From: Reticulitermes speratus
Lineage: Eukaryota > Arthropoda > Insecta > Blattodea > Rhinotermitidae
Assembly: GCA_021186555.1 (NCBI GenBank)
Contig: JAJKFL010000014.1
Location: forward strand, 40,573,200-40,637,199
Reading direction: 5' to 3'
DNA length: 64,000 nucleotides
The stretch's first letter is position 1. Each line of letters starts with the position of its first letter. The notes under the pieces were generated by a model. It had not been told where the DNA came from, searched no databases, and saw only the letters and a program-made list of their open reading frames with translations. A program made the position numbers and the translations under genes. Shown here piece after piece: positions 21,315-32,437 of this stretch.

Positions 21315-21835
21315 AAGAATATTTACACGTGGCTGCCTGTTAACTTGTAAATGTAATCCATGAAAAGTTCTAAATATTTACATGTGGCTGTAAGTAAAAT
21401 TTTACATATATTCCACAACAAATTCCACATATTTATATGTGGTTCTAAGTGAACTTTTAAATATATTCCATAACAAATTCCACATATTTACATGTAGCTG
21501 TAAGCAGGGACGGCCTTAGGCCGATTGGGCCGATTTGACGCAGTCGGACCCCGCGCTTACAGGGGCCCTCCCTCATGGGGGATTCGCCCATTAGTAATTT
21601 TTAAAAATACGTAGTGTGATACCACCCAAAGCTCTCGAACTGATTTTATAATGATCCTATAACTCACTTTAATATACCAAACGTTAATCCTTTATTTTTT
21701 TGCTCTACACAATAACTTTTAGGGCCCCGCCACAAGGATCCCAATCGGGCCCCGCATTTGCTAAGGCCGGCACTGACTGTAAGTTAACCTTTGCACGTAT
21801 TCCAAAAAGAGTTCCACATATTTTGTTGATAAGCA
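21315..21835. repeat. ~56-bp tandem repeat, about five units, interrupted
   Basis: Units carry ATATTTACATGTGGCTGTAAG and ATATATTCCACAACAAATTCC, in short. Four lie at 21315-21504 and one resumes at 21776. The interruption is the hAT-like element below. Confidence 0.75.
21505..21775. mobile_element. hAT-like MITE, 271 bp, inside a tandem repeat
   Basis: Termini CAGGGACGGCCTTAGGC and GCTAAGGCCGGCACTG, flanked by GCTGTAAG (21497-21504) and ACTGTAAG (21776-21783), an 8-bp duplication with one difference. Confidence 0.8.
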
Positions 21836-22068
21836 ACTTGGGAGATCTCAGTAAATTTGGCTGCCAATTCCGATCTCAGCCGTATCGATTCGTAATTTAT
21901 TTTTTTGAATTTTCCACGTAGCCAATAAAACTTACCCTGATTTGGTGATAAGCGATGGGGCAGATTCTCACTATTTTGTATTTAATTTTTATAATTTTTA
22001 AGAATCGCATCAAATCCTACAGATCGCCGTCGAATATTTTCTTTACCACATTATGTAATACAGACTTT

Positions 22069-22326
22069 TTTTCTATGGCTCAACAGCCCCTAATGGGCCT
22101 AGGCCTCCTCATTTGTCAAGGCTTCACGATCACACTTTTTAGACACACCACAGTCGGTAGGACTCCTCTGGACGAGTGATCAGCCTGTCGCACAGACCTC
22201 TACCTGACAACACACAACACTCACAACAGACAGACATCCATGCCACCGGCGGGACTCGAACCCACAATCCCAGCAAGCGAGCGGCCGCAGATCCACGCCT
22301 TAGACCGCGCGGCCACTGGGATCGGC
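22069..22326 (-). mobile_element. SINE family D with target duplication
   Basis: Same element as 11816-12074, including GGGACTCGAACCC. Target duplication AATACAGACTTT at 22057-22068 and 22327-22338, perfect. Confidence 0.9.
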
Positions 22327-22379
22327 AATACAGACTTTACACAGGCTTTGTTCTGTGTACTTGTTTCCATGGTGTCTAA

Positions 22380-22915
22380 TATGTAGGCAATCGCTTGTAA
22401 AGATTTTAATTTATCAGAAGTGATATATATATATAAATGTATATATATATATATATATATACGTTACGAAAATTATAGGGAATATTATGTCTTCGAATTA
22501 AGTATTAATTTTTGTAGAAATGAAGTCAAAATTACTCCCTGTGTATTATAGCCTAAATTTGGCTGTTGTACCCCCCCCCCTCCCCTGATGATAGATAAGT
22601 ATGGGACTTTGGTAGGAATATATATATTAGGGCATAACCGACGTTTTCAGAGAACATTGTGCTTCAGTGCTTGTCGGTTTACCGCGGGATTGAACTGGGT
22701 CGTCCGTCGTGAAAAGACAGCCGTTGGAAATCATGAGGGATGGAGCTGATTGCTAAAGATGGTGTCCCTTTCGCGGCGTGGAGGGCGAAATGTTCACACC
22801 GATCGCATTTTGCGAGACAGTGATAGTGACTCGAGGATGCCGGGTTTTCTAATCTGGTGGCAAGTTTAGGAAGTAACAGGAGACTGAAGAAAATTACGCA
22901 ACGAGGGGTTTCATG
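22380..22915. other. No supported gene; AT microsatellite
   Basis: 22424-22461 is a TA microsatellite. 22570-22585 is a C-rich run. The rest is unassigned. Confidence 0.4.
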
Positions 22916-22919
22916 ATTT

Positions 22920-23190
22920 TTAAACTTCACCAAATGCTGGGGATCAAATCAAGGAAAATGAGAGGGGCACGTATGGGGGAGAAGAGAAAAGCATGGAGGA
23001 TTTTTGTGGGACAACCTGAAGGAAAAAGCCCGCTTGTAAGCCATAGACTTAGATGGTAGATAATATTAAATTGGATCTTAAAGACATAGAAGGGGAGATC
23101 GTCGACGGGGTTGATCTGGCTCAAAATAGGAGCAAATGGCAGGATGTTGTGAATATGGTAATGAATTTTCGGGTTCTACAAAACAGGGGT
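22920..23190 (+). mobile_element. LINE 3' end, forward copy
   Basis: Plus strand: MRGARMGEKRKAWRIFVGQP then (after frame loss) MVDNIKLDLKDIEG, VDLAQNRSKWQDVVNMVMNF and RVLQ. Same C-terminal segment as the minus copies at 3.7, 7.4, 9.6, 34.2 and 43.0 kb. Confidence 0.8.
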
Positions 23191-23330
23191 TCACAAATCC
23201 CAGGAGCCTGGTCGCCCGGGCAGCTAAATTTTGTACAGTGGCGCCTAACATTTATAAGTCCTCAGTATGGTAGTTGCTTTTTATCACCCTTCTGGCGCCA
23301 AGTATTTTGAGGTGCTCCTACCTTTATGGG
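23190..23330 (+). repeat. Dispersed repeat with hAT-like start
   Basis: CAGGGGTTCACAAATCCCAG ... GCAGCTAAATTTTGTACAGT GGCGCCTAACA. A second copy lies at 35025-35185 (GCAACAAAATTTTGTACTGT). Confidence 0.5.
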
Positions 23331-23811
23331 AAATCTCTGGACCCCTTTCCAAAAAAATGAGATTACATTGACTACCCGAAGCACTGTGAGATGCCAAAGG
23401 ACTTTGCTCCATTAATGCGGTCAGTTAGATGTTTGAATTTCTCTCATATCCCAGAAGACTTCATTCTTCATCTTTTTAAACTGCCTGTACTTCCTCCCCT
23501 TGTGGAAGCAAGACGTTAGGCGCGTGGTCGGAGGATTCGGCTTGCAATGCGAGAACTTTTTGGATCTATTCTGTCTCATCTGTCCCCCCCTCCCCCCAAA
23601 TTTCCTCCTTTAGATTCACTCTCGGTTTCTTATAGACGTTATATACATACTTTCTTTTGTAAAGCCCTTTAAATAGAATATCGAGGCTGCCACCTGAAAT
23701 CTCTGTCTTAGCAACGGGTAGTGGTGTATACAGCGTGTCACAGAAACCACATATTCTGTGATTTTAAACAGATTTCAATTACATAATAAACCGTTGTAAA
23801 TGTTATGTTTG

Positions 23812-24199
23812 TCGACCTCGGTGGACTAGTGGTTAGCGTGCTCGCCACTGGACCCAAGGTTCGCGGGTTCGATCCCGGCCGAGGTCGATGGATTTTTAAG
23901 GATGATAAAAATCCGTAGCACAACTTCCTTTGGAGGGGAAGTAAAGCCGTCGGTCCCATGTCGTAGATTTACGGCATGTAAAAGAACCTTACGGGCATGA
24001 ATAAAAATGTTGCGTAAGCCAAATTGCCTCCATTTCTCATCCAAGTCTCCTGACTCCTCAGGATCGATAGAACACTAAGCGCGGCTAGCTGGCCGGTCAC
24101 CAGCTGCCATGAATGCGCATGACTTAGTAACCTCGACAAGAGGAGGCCCAGGCCCATACAGGGCTGTTGAGCCAAGAATTATTAATTATTATTATTATT
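23812..24199 (+). mobile_element. Complete tRNA-derived SINE, family E, young
   Basis: The 73-nt head 23814-23886 has a perfect 7-bp acceptor-like stem (GACCTCG/CGAGGTC), box A-like GTGGTTAGCGTGC and box B GGTTCGATCCC. The body ends in an ATT repeat. Perfect 14-bp target duplication AAATGTTATGTTTG at 23798-23811 and 24200-24213. Not called a tRNA gene because the T-stem has a mismatch and the body follows directly. Confidence 0.9.
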
Positions 24200-24653
24200 A
24201 AATGTTATGTTTGGTTATTTATTTGTAGTTAATTTAAAGAAGCTGTCAGTGGCTTGGACAATATGGATTTTAATCATAGGATGGTTAGTGAAGAATTAGA
24301 AGGAACATAGGAGCGGTCATGGCATAATTTGAAGTGCTATATCGGTATTTAACTGGAAGAAGATAGGAAAGTCACGAAAAATTTCTGTAAGGATATTTGG
24401 TTTTCGGGTCAGGTATCGAACTTGGCACCTCCGAAATAAAGGATCCTTATTTTATCTGAAAATTAACCTTTTTCAATTCCTGCCGCAATTCTACCGTGTT
24501 TTTGGCCGACGGCTGAGTGGGCTACGTTAAAGGGATAAACTAACAGACAGTATGTGTCAACCGTTAGTTGTCACATAAAATAATGGTGCCCTACAAGCTT
24601 TGCCTTTTATACCAATTTTCTCGGTGAGGTATTTGTTGTTTTAATTAAAAGAT

Positions 24654-24960
24654 TTGGGGCACGCGGTGGCGCAGTTGGTTGAGGCACTGCGCTATAAACC
24701 GGAACGTCGCGGGTTCGATTTCCGATGGTGTCACTGGAATTTTTCATTCACAAAATCGTTTCAGTCGCACTATGGCCCTGGGGGTCGACTCAGCCTCTAA
24801 CAGAAATGAGTACCAGGAATACTTCCTGGGGGGTAAAGACGGCCGGTGCGTAGGGCTGACAACCTTACCACCTTCATGTGCCGATTGTCTACAAATCTGG
24901 GAGCCTCGACCTCCTGGAGCCCTAAGGGCCTGTCTAGCCCTGTAATGGGGTTGCTTTACC
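24654..24960 (+). mobile_element. Full-length SINE family B
   Basis: Head GCACGCGGTGGCGCAGTTGG with box B GGTTCGATTTCC. Target duplication TTTTAATTAAAAGAT (24639-24653) / TTTTAATTAAAATAT (24961-24975). A frame through it is an artefact. Confidence 0.85.
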
Positions 24961-24975
24961 TTTTAATTAAAATAT

Positions 24976-25400
24976 CTCGGCACCAGACGGGGTGGGTGTT
25001 CAACACCATCCCCCGACCGCTTTACCCCCAGGAATGACCCGGTACCCATTGTACAGGGGGCTGGATAGACCCCAGGGTCATTCTGGACGGGTGCGAAAAA
25101 TCTCAGCCTCACCGGGATTTCTTTTTGCCTGTCCGGGGTTTTTCCCCTTTGATCCATTTTTGTACTGTTTAAATCCTTTCGTCCTTCATGTCAATTTACG
25201 TTCCATGCTACCGTCCTTACAACAAACACAACAGACAGACATCCATGCCCCCGGTGGGATTCAAACCCACAATCCCAGTAAGCGAGCAGCCGAAGACCCA
25301 CGCCTTAGACAGCACGTCCACTGGGATCGGCGCCTTCGATCCCCGGACCGTCCAGCCTGTAGCGTGTCGCTCTACCGACTGAGCTATCGCGGCCCACAGA
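24976..25400 (-). mobile_element. Compound minus-strand SINE (families C and D joined)
   Basis: Body of family C at the left (TTCAACACCATCCCCCGACC), a unique middle (TTTGATCCATTTTTGTACTG), family D head segment (GGATTCAAACCCACAATCCC), and a second tRNA-like head at the right end (GATCCCCGGACCGTCC...CGACTGAGCTATCGCGGCCC). The same order recurs at 26415-27006. Confidence 0.7.
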
Positions 25401-26055
25401 CTTATTCCATAGACTTACCGATTCAACATTCTTAATCACGCAGCTTTGTTATTCGAACTTAGAACAGCGTTGTTGAAAAAGATACGAAATACACAGCGGG
25501 CAATTTTAAAGATGCAGGCAGAACTAAACCTTCGGGTGATATCTGGTAAATGAACATTGGCCGTGTGAGATGTGACTGCGTGTAACACGGTATATAGGTG
25601 CAAACTTTCGGACGAATCTGCTGCTTCCGTCTTCAGGATTGCTACGCTTTACCAAAGGACGCTGCTTCACGTTCCATAGGTGTATAATTAGAGTATTTAC
25701 CGCTCTGATAGCTTCTGATCCCACACAATTCAATACAGCCTGATGTTAGTCAACCAGTCTTACGCATGTGTAGGATCGGTTGCCTGTACCGTGTGGGGCA
25801 GTCACTGCATGCTTGATACCACCGTCAAAATAATTCTTTTTAAGCCCTGATCAAGCTGTGTTATCGCCTCTTCACACAGACTGAGGCGTGTAATGTCTTT
25901 GCATAGCATTTACATGTAAGTACCAAGCGAGTAACTTAAATTTCGGTCCCAGATTATTCCACGTCGGGTATGTGGTGGAGATAGTGGCACCGGAACTGGG
26001 TTTAATCTGAGTAAACTTTACTTTACTTGTTCCGTACATTGTCTTTTTATTAAAA
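25400..26055. other. No supported gene
   Basis: Unassigned sequence; a possible mobile-element end at 25870-26040 could not be classified. Confidence 0.3.
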
Positions 26056-26062
26056 TAAAGTG

Positions 26063-26107
26063 AGCCCCTGAAGATGAAACATAAATTGGTTCGATACATG
26101 TTGGGAA
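26063..26107 (+). ncRNA. Hammerhead-like motif, decayed
   Basis: GCCC, CTGAAGA, imperfect stem II, GATA where GAAA is expected, ACATGT, TGGGA. The frame of parts is right but the core is broken. Confidence 0.35.
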
Positions 26108-26414
26108 TTTTTTTTAATAAAATTGTGTTGAATAATATAACAGTGTACATTTTTCGGAATAAGAATTATTTTTATTTATTTTACTCTGAGTATTTCTGGT
26201 TCTTCCTGCAAGAATCATTTTATCAGTACTCCATAATCATTCATTCATCTACCACCAACGCTGTATAATCTTAACAACGGGCAGCATCGTTAAATAACAG
26301 TCACACACACACACAAATTTAAATTGACTCCAACCACGTATTTTCGCATTCATCATCACGCCATTCAATATCATAGAAGTAAGAATTGTAGCCGCCAATC
26401 ACAACAATGCTTTA

Positions 26415-27006
26415 AAGATAAAGATAAAGGTCACCCTACAACAGGCCACGAAGGCCCAGAGAGGGAGTAGAAGTATAGCTCTACTCTTTCTTTAACCTCG
26501 GCGCTAGATGGGGATGTGTGGTCAACGCCACGCCCCGGTCGCTTTACCCCCGGGAATGACCCGGTACCCATTGTACAGGAGGCTGGGTGGGCCCCAGGGC
26601 CGGTCTGGACGGGTGCGGAAAATCTCACCGCCACCGGGATTTTTTTTTTTTGCCTGTCCGGGGGTTTTTCCCCTTTGATCCATTTTTGTACTGTTTAAAT
26701 CCTTTTCGTCCTTCATGTCACTTTACGTTCCATATTACCGTCCTTACAACAAACACAACACAAACATCCATGCCCGCGGTGGGATTCGAACCCACAATCA
26801 CAGTAAGCGAGCGGCCGTAGACCCACGCCTTAGACCGCGCTGCCACTGGGATCGGCAAAATCTCTTGTCCCTGCCGGGATTCGAACCCCAGATTGTCCAG
26901 CCCGTGAGCGTAGTTCCTATTATCGACTACACTAACCCGGCTGTATTTCGATCCCCGGATCGTCCAGCTCGTAGCGAGTCTCTATACCGACTGAGCTATT
27001 CCGACC
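26415..27006 (-). mobile_element. Compound minus-strand SINE with three tRNA-like heads
   Basis: As at 24976-25400 but longer. After the family D box B complement (GGGATTCGAACCC at 26772) come a second head (GGGATTCGAACCCCAG at 26876) and a third (GATCCCCGGATCGTCC ... CCGACTGAGCTATTCCGACC). Serial joining of SINE heads is implied. Confidence 0.7.
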
Positions 27007-27009
27007 CAC

Positions 27010-27700
27010 CACAACATTACTTTACATGTTTTTAAGTTTTACTGCAACATGTGTAAATACTTTCAAAGTTATGTCAGAGTATATAAGCCAATATAACGAC
27101 AGGGAAATTGCGACGTTTGAATGCATTTACTTATCTACTGTCACGGAGAAGAACGGGCCAAAAAATAACACAGAAAGTGCAGGAATAACGACATCGGGAA
27201 CATTCTCACAAGTGATAACACGTGTCAAGGGATGCAAAATATAACCCCCGAGGTCCGACATCACTGACCTAGATCTACATTATTTTCTGGAAATACTAAT
27301 GTGGCATATACTTTATATCACAACTGTTTTAACCTCGAAATCTGTGGTCTTCTGGGTAATTACACGGCGTCGTGTGGTAATTATTTACCGACGTTTCGGG
27401 ACAACGTATCGGTCGCATCTTCACGGGTCAAGATTCCGAGTAGGAAAGAAAGCCTTTAACAAAGAAACTAGACAGCATATCGGGGTGGGGAAACGTGTGA
27501 TGTGAGGACAGCCAATAGGATGAGAGAGGGGGAGTTTTAACCTCATTTTTAAAGTGTTATTGTTTTATGTGCTTATAACGTATTTCTAAAATGTACGCTT
27601 TCAGGTAATTATACGTTTTTTGGTGCTGTAAGTTTAGATTTCGAACGTATACATGGACATTGTAAAATCATTAAGGTGTTTTATATAACAACTTTTCTTT
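27010..27700. other. No supported gene; hammerhead-like repeat fragment
   Basis: 27330-27430 carries GGTCTTCTGGGTAATTACAC ... CCGACGTTTCGGGACAACG ... CATCTTCACGGG, a relative of the 14285-14445 foldback. The rest is unassigned. Confidence 0.4.
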
Positions 27701-27711
27701 GGTAACTTCTC

Positions 27712-27765
27712 AGCCTGATGATTGCTCTTTATACATGAGCCGAAACATGGTGCAGTAAAATTTTA
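27712..27765 (+). ncRNA. Hammerhead-like motif
   Basis: CTGATGA (canonical core), stem II GCTC...GAGC, CGAAAC, then ATGGTGCAG. Stem III and stem I pair poorly. Confidence 0.35.
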
Positions 27766-27999
27766 CAACACAAAAAGAATTGTGATTAACAGCCAATACC
27801 CTTGTTCCTAGTATGTTCGTCCCACTTAAAAATAAAAGTATTTAATCATCTTTCTCTTCATCATCATCACAGGGTTGCAGAATAAGCCTAAAGGCTGCGG
27901 TGCGTCCGTAGCTTCTGCTGCGGTGCCCTTCTCCACACAGCTGATGATGAAGTAATATATACATAGAGGGTTTTGGTAGAGTTTTATTTAACGACGCTC

Positions 28000-28700
28000 T
28001 AGATTACTGGGAGTATATAGCGCCGACGGAAGGTGAGTGAAATATTTGTGGCGTGATACTGAAAGGGGAAATCCGAAGTACTGGTAGGAAAATCTGTCAG
28101 TTTGACCACCACAAACTCCACTTGGACTGCCCTGCAATTGAGTACGCATTTTTTTCCGTGACATTAAGGATTTTTTTAAAGGCGCTGAGAGTAACCTACT
28201 AAATAACGTTGAATGATCAAGAAAATTAAATCGGAATATGGATGTAATTGTGGCTTAATTCTAGGTACTACCCCGCCGTTTACCCAGAGACTGAGGAAAA
28301 CCGTGACAACCCTCAGGTTTGCCTCTCTGCGAGCTGAAATTTGAATCCGGGACCTACCAAATACGAAGTAATGATGCCCACTTCTCTATGATGGCAGATG
28401 AAGCAACGTCGTTGAATCAGCCGTAAAAAACGATAAAGTTCTTCGCGTGTTTAAGCACCATGCCATGGATTCTTAAAGATCCAAGCGTTTATAACTTCGG
28501 CACCCAGCGGAGGTGTCGTTTGCTTCGTGCCCACGTCGCCTTTACTCCCGAGGTAATAGCGCTCGGTAGCCGTACAGTTTGCACTTTCTTGTCTAACAAT
28601 ATAATTGATGGCAAATAATTCTTATTAATTTTCATGCGGTTAGTGTCAACCGGGTCAACGAATGGGGCAAAACCCATACAGAGGCTTATGCGTATGTCCA
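28000..28700. repeat. Old dispersed repeat and SINE body upstream of cyclin E
   Basis: TTTATTTAACGACGCTCTAG and TATATAGCGCCGACGG resemble a common repeat 5' part. 28480-28580 is a minus-strand SINE body (GCCTTTACTCCCGAGGTAAT). Confidence 0.4.
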
Positions 28701-28859
28701 GGTGGGTTTAAATTCCATATAGACACCAATATGGACGGTCTGGGTTACGATTGGTAAGGACCTTGAGATATCCTGAGAAATGAGTTAAACGACCGAATAG
28801 TGTCAATTCAAGGCTGCAGGCAACTTGATTCTCTCGCACAGCGGAATTCCTCCGCGCAC

Positions 28860-29540
28860 TCGACTCCTTCGTGCTTGAGCTGTTATCCGTGGCCGCTTCT
28901 GAACATAACTTTCCCGCGACCGCCAAAACACTCCCTTATTTTTATAACGAACAGCCGTCCGCAGTCAACCAAAGCAACCCTTCACGTGCAGTACGCGTAA
29001 CCCAATTATGCGAATTTGTATTTGGTTAGTTATAACATTCTATATCTACTCCACTGGGGAAAAGGTGTACAACTATCAAACATCAAGTCGAAAACCGAAT
29101 GCACCTCATCGTGTTTCATACAAAATCCAAATTCAATGTTATTACAAATAATGACTCCATAATTAAAAGAGATTTGAATTAAAATATGAAAATTTAATCT
29201 GACCAAGGCATAATGGGTTTGAATGAAGTCACACTAAAATCTGTTTTGATACGGTTGTTGATATAGTGGTATAAGCCTAACTAATAACCTGCCAGCGGAC
29301 GTTCTTTTACCGTACATCCATACACAAACCCAAACTTCAAAGACCCCCGCTTTTACAACAGCCAGTGGAACGTCTTCCCGCTTATGCACGAACGGAACTG
29401 ATGGGCGATCAGCTGAGCGCCAGCTGTTGGTATTTCAGTCTAAGTATATTGCACGGACTCCACCAATCACACATAGCAGCGCTTCAAAATACCCCCTCCT
29501 CCCTCTAGCCCCTCTCCAGCGAGAATCCTACCATTGCTGT
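28860..29540 (+). promoter_or_regulatory. Presumed cyclin E promoter region
   Basis: Non-repetitive and richer in CG dinucleotides than the surroundings. Contains the E2F octamer at 28910, CACGTG-like TTCACGTGC at 28981, a CCAATCAC box at 29463, and TTTCAGTC (initiator-like) at 29434. The start of transcription is not fixed by sequence. Confidence 0.35.
28910..28917 (+). promoter_or_regulatory. E2F-consensus octamer upstream of cyclin E
   Basis: TTTCCCGC fits the E2F/DP consensus TTTSSCGC and continues as CG. It lies roughly 0.6-0.9 kb before the presumed first exon. Animal cyclin E promoters are E2F targets; an 8-mer could still occur by chance in 64 kb. Confidence 0.4.
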
Positions 29541-29796
29541 TGTGTTCGGCTGTGTAAGAAGTAGTCTGGAGAAGAGAGTGCGGCATATTAACCGTTAGCA
29601 GAGGCAGACGAGAATTCCCGGGTTTATTAGTGTCAATATTAATTAACTGTTTGAGGTAGACAGTTCAAACGCTGTCGAATTTGCTGTGAAGTTTATATTA
29701 AGTTGCTAATTACGGGAATGGGTACAACTTAGCGATGAACGCATTGTATGAGTGAAAGTGTTGTGATGTATATGGCTAGCTCTGCCAGAGGAGATT
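29540..29796 (+). other. CycE: Candidate 5' UTR exon 1 of cyclin E
   Basis: A strong donor, GATT|GTAAGT, lies at 29796/29797 downstream of the presumed promoter. The 5' boundary is not determined; 29540 is a placeholder. The ATG at 29748 opens a short frame (MSESVVMYMASS...) that meets TAA across the junction if spliced to 32351, so it would be a short upstream ORF rather than the cyclin start. Joined directly to the exon at 34052 its phase is wrong. Position and donor are seen; membership in the transcript is inference. Confidence 0.35.
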
Positions 29797-30102
29797 GTAA
29801 GTAATTGTGATCTGCTATTCTTATGTAATGGAATGTGTGCATGCCATATTGTAGTTTTTGGTAATATGTTCTTTAAATAACAAGAAGGCTGTCCGAGTGC
29901 TGTAAGTTTGGACTGTGTATGGTGCTTACGTTTCAAAGTGATGGTACTTCCAGATTTCTGATGACGAGCCTTGCTTGGTCAGTATTTCATAAATAGGGTT
30001 TTTAGAAGAGAACTCGAGAAGTGTTGTGCAAGTTTATGTAAAGAAAAACTAATATTTAAACTTTGTACGGGAGCATAGCCTGGGGACGACCTGATGCCGC
30101 AT

Positions 30103-30110
30103 TTTCGCGC
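30103..30110 (+). promoter_or_regulatory. Second E2F-consensus octamer, in proposed intron 1
   Basis: TTTCGCGC also fits TTTSSCGC and sits in a small CpG-rich patch (GCCGCATTTTCGCGCGCG). It lies 0.3 kb downstream of the candidate exon 1 donor. Together with the upstream octamer it brackets the presumed promoter. Confidence 0.4.
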
Positions 30111-31368
30111 GCGATCCTCACATGGAGGGAACTTTTAGTATTACATTTTAAGTGCAAAATATGTCTAATATGGGCCATGTAAGTGGTAAATGGCATGCAT
30201 GAAGCCCTACTGAAACATTTGCGGATATTTGGGAGTGAATGTTTTTTTATTTTATTTCATGAATTCCAAGGGGCAATATAAGCCATTAACAATTGTTCAG
30301 GAATTCAGGCGGGATGGAGTCGGTGTTATGTGGCGGTTAACTGATAACATAATGGTCATTTATCGTAATACGAATCATATTATAATGCTTGCAGATTATT
30401 TTTCAGGCATTTCTTTATTTGAATATCTGAACACTCTTAGCTACCATGATATCGCATTTAACAAAATGTCTCTAAATTCAGAAGTTTTTTCAAGTGTGTT
30501 CGACAACAGAAATGTTGGAAGAGTTTGATAAATATTTTTCGGTATACCTAGCAATTGCATAGTAATATTTTCGCCGTCGTCTTTAACTGATTTTAGGGTA
30601 AATGTTCTAGACTGCACCTTTGCGAGTGCTATGTAACTGCTTGGTCATGAAGTGGAATTTTGTTAGTGATGTGCTTCAGTATGCTGAACAGAAATTATTA
30701 CGTTTATTCCAGGTGAAGAAGTTTCCATAAAATGAACAAGACATTACATATGAAAGTGACAGAGGGTAATCCCATCTTGAGCGGAGCTTTTTTTTTTTTT
30801 CGTTAAATTTTAAAATGCACTGGATGCGGTTAATTCTATTTTATTATTTTTGTTATTATTATTACTATTATTTTATTTTTATTCAGAAGGACTTGATGGT
30901 TGAATAATTTTAAGTAGTGGATGCTGTCATCTGCTAGCATATTATAGTGATACATTTTTAAAGAAAAAATGTGTTCGTCTATTAGAAAGTAACACAGATT
31001 TTGGTATGGAGTTAAATGTAGAAATAAACATGTATATGAAGTTCTCTGTGACTGAATTATGGAGAATACCATCGTCTTGTATTTGTCAATGTGTAGTCTG
31101 GTAGAAATTCACCAGTGGTCTATGCCAGGGTTTGCTTTTAAGATGGATGGAAGGATGAAAGAAGAAGAAGGTTCCATCATCCCTCAAAGCCATATGATGG
31201 AGCCCCTTACTTTTATTTTTTACCATCCTTTGTGAGCAAGTGCCTGAATATGAAAATTAATTATCTGTAACTGGTAGACTAAACAGCAGACTGTAGTATA
31301 ATTTTAATCAATCAAATTATCAAACAAAATATGATGATATAACTATAAAGGTACACATTTATTTTTCA

Positions 31369-31409
31369 GTTCCTACATGTTTTGGCCTTATTGGTCATCT
31401 TCAGCGAAC
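31369..31409 (-). ncRNA. Hammerhead-like motif, core damaged
   Basis: Minus strand: GTTCG, CTGAAGA, stem II GACC...GGCC, AAAA in place of GAAA, stem III ACATGT, A, GGAAC. Stem I GTTC/GAAC is perfect. A decayed plus-strand partner (GGCTGAAACATGTAGGAATT) lies near 31529-31548, making another inverted pair. Within proposed cyclin E intron 1. Confidence 0.45.
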
Positions 31410-32350
31410 CACACTAGATACTGTGGGAAGGAACTCAAGCCTTTATGTTCTTTTAATTATGATAAAACATACCACAAGAACATACCCTTATGTAAATTAA
31501 AACTTAAAAAATGTCTGATGTGGCAGATAAGGCTGAAACATGTAGGAATTGAAAAATGTATTTGTATTCTGAAAATTGTATACTTTGTGGATTACATTAT
31601 CTTGATAAAATTGGTGGTTTTGTAGACTGTGAGCCACAAGCCATGGCATCTGCACGAAAGAGAAGACACAGGGAAGCAGTATTGTAGTGGGGTAACCCAA
31701 CACAGAAGCAGTATGCTACTTTATTTTATCTCACAGCTTGCATCACGCTTCAGTTAGACTGTTCAGTATGATGGTAGGCACTGCAGTGCTCACTGCTATT
31801 CCACTTTTCCATGAGAAGGATCCATGCCTTTTAGTTTCAGTGTGCTGCAGTTAAGAATAGGATTCTGTCACCATATTTAAAGATGATGCTGGGAATGTTT
31901 TTCTTTGGCTCATTGACATGCATCATATCTGACATGTTTATTGCACATCAGAGTTTATAGGTTAAGTGAGCTGGCAGGATGTGACTGGCACGAGTTGTGA
32001 GATAAAATAATGTCTCTATACTTGAAAGAGCAGTATAAACATTCTAAGATTATTTGCTCTGTGTTAAGTTGAGCAGTAAACCACCATTCAGTTCCATGCT
32101 TCATTCAACCAAGTCGATTCTGTGTGACTACTCAAAACTAACAGAATATTTCAGAGTGTTTGCCATGACTTAATGCTACAGGGTCTGGTGGTGTTAAGCC
32201 TTTGCATTCTTTGGTAAGAAATTTTGTGTATTTGTCCACTGTGACTCCTTTATGTGAAGTTGAATTTCAACTCTATCAGGTTACTCAAAAATTGTTCATC
32301 ATGCAAAAAGTGGCCAACTGACTTAGAATATGTTTCTCTTTCTGTCACAG

Positions 32351-32437
32351 AAGGAACACTGGGTGCAAAGAAGGAATTCACCATCAGACTTAAACTTCCT
32401 AGCCCCAGGACATCATACTCACCATGCACCATGAAAG
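32351..32437 (+). CDS. CycE: Cyclin E exon 2 with proposed start codon at 32424
   Basis: The acceptor has a fine pyrimidine tract ending in CTGTCACAG at 32350, and the donor AAAG|GTAAAG follows 32437. The only ATG in the exon is at 32424 in the context TCACCATGC, and the same frame carries TAG at 32400, so it is a natural start. It encodes MHHE plus two bases of a serine codon, exactly the phase the next exon demands (one leading base). No other short exon I tried upstream fits that phase. An alternative promoter or start exon remains possible, as Drosophila CycE has two. Confidence 0.6.

Larger units (their letters stand above)
29797..32350 (+). other. Proposed cyclin E intron 1
   Basis: A second good donor, ATGTCTAATATGGGCCAT|GTAAGT at 30178/30179, could mark an alternative first exon, but its phase does not fit the coding exons. 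A T-run lies at 30788-30800 and the inverted hammerhead pair at 31340-31600. Otherwise empty. Confidence 0.4.

Noticed and set aside
23814-23886. True tRNA gene
   Set aside because: The acceptor stem pairs, but the T-stem has a mismatch, no clear anticodon arm is seen, and a SINE body with target duplication follows.
29748-29796. ATG at 29748 as cyclin E start
   Set aside because: Its phase does not fit exon 3, and spliced to exon 2 it meets a stop at the junction; kept only as a possible upstream ORF.
30169-30178. Alternative first coding exon ending GGGCCAT|GTAAGT
   Set aside because: Phase 0 leads to an early stop in exon 3.
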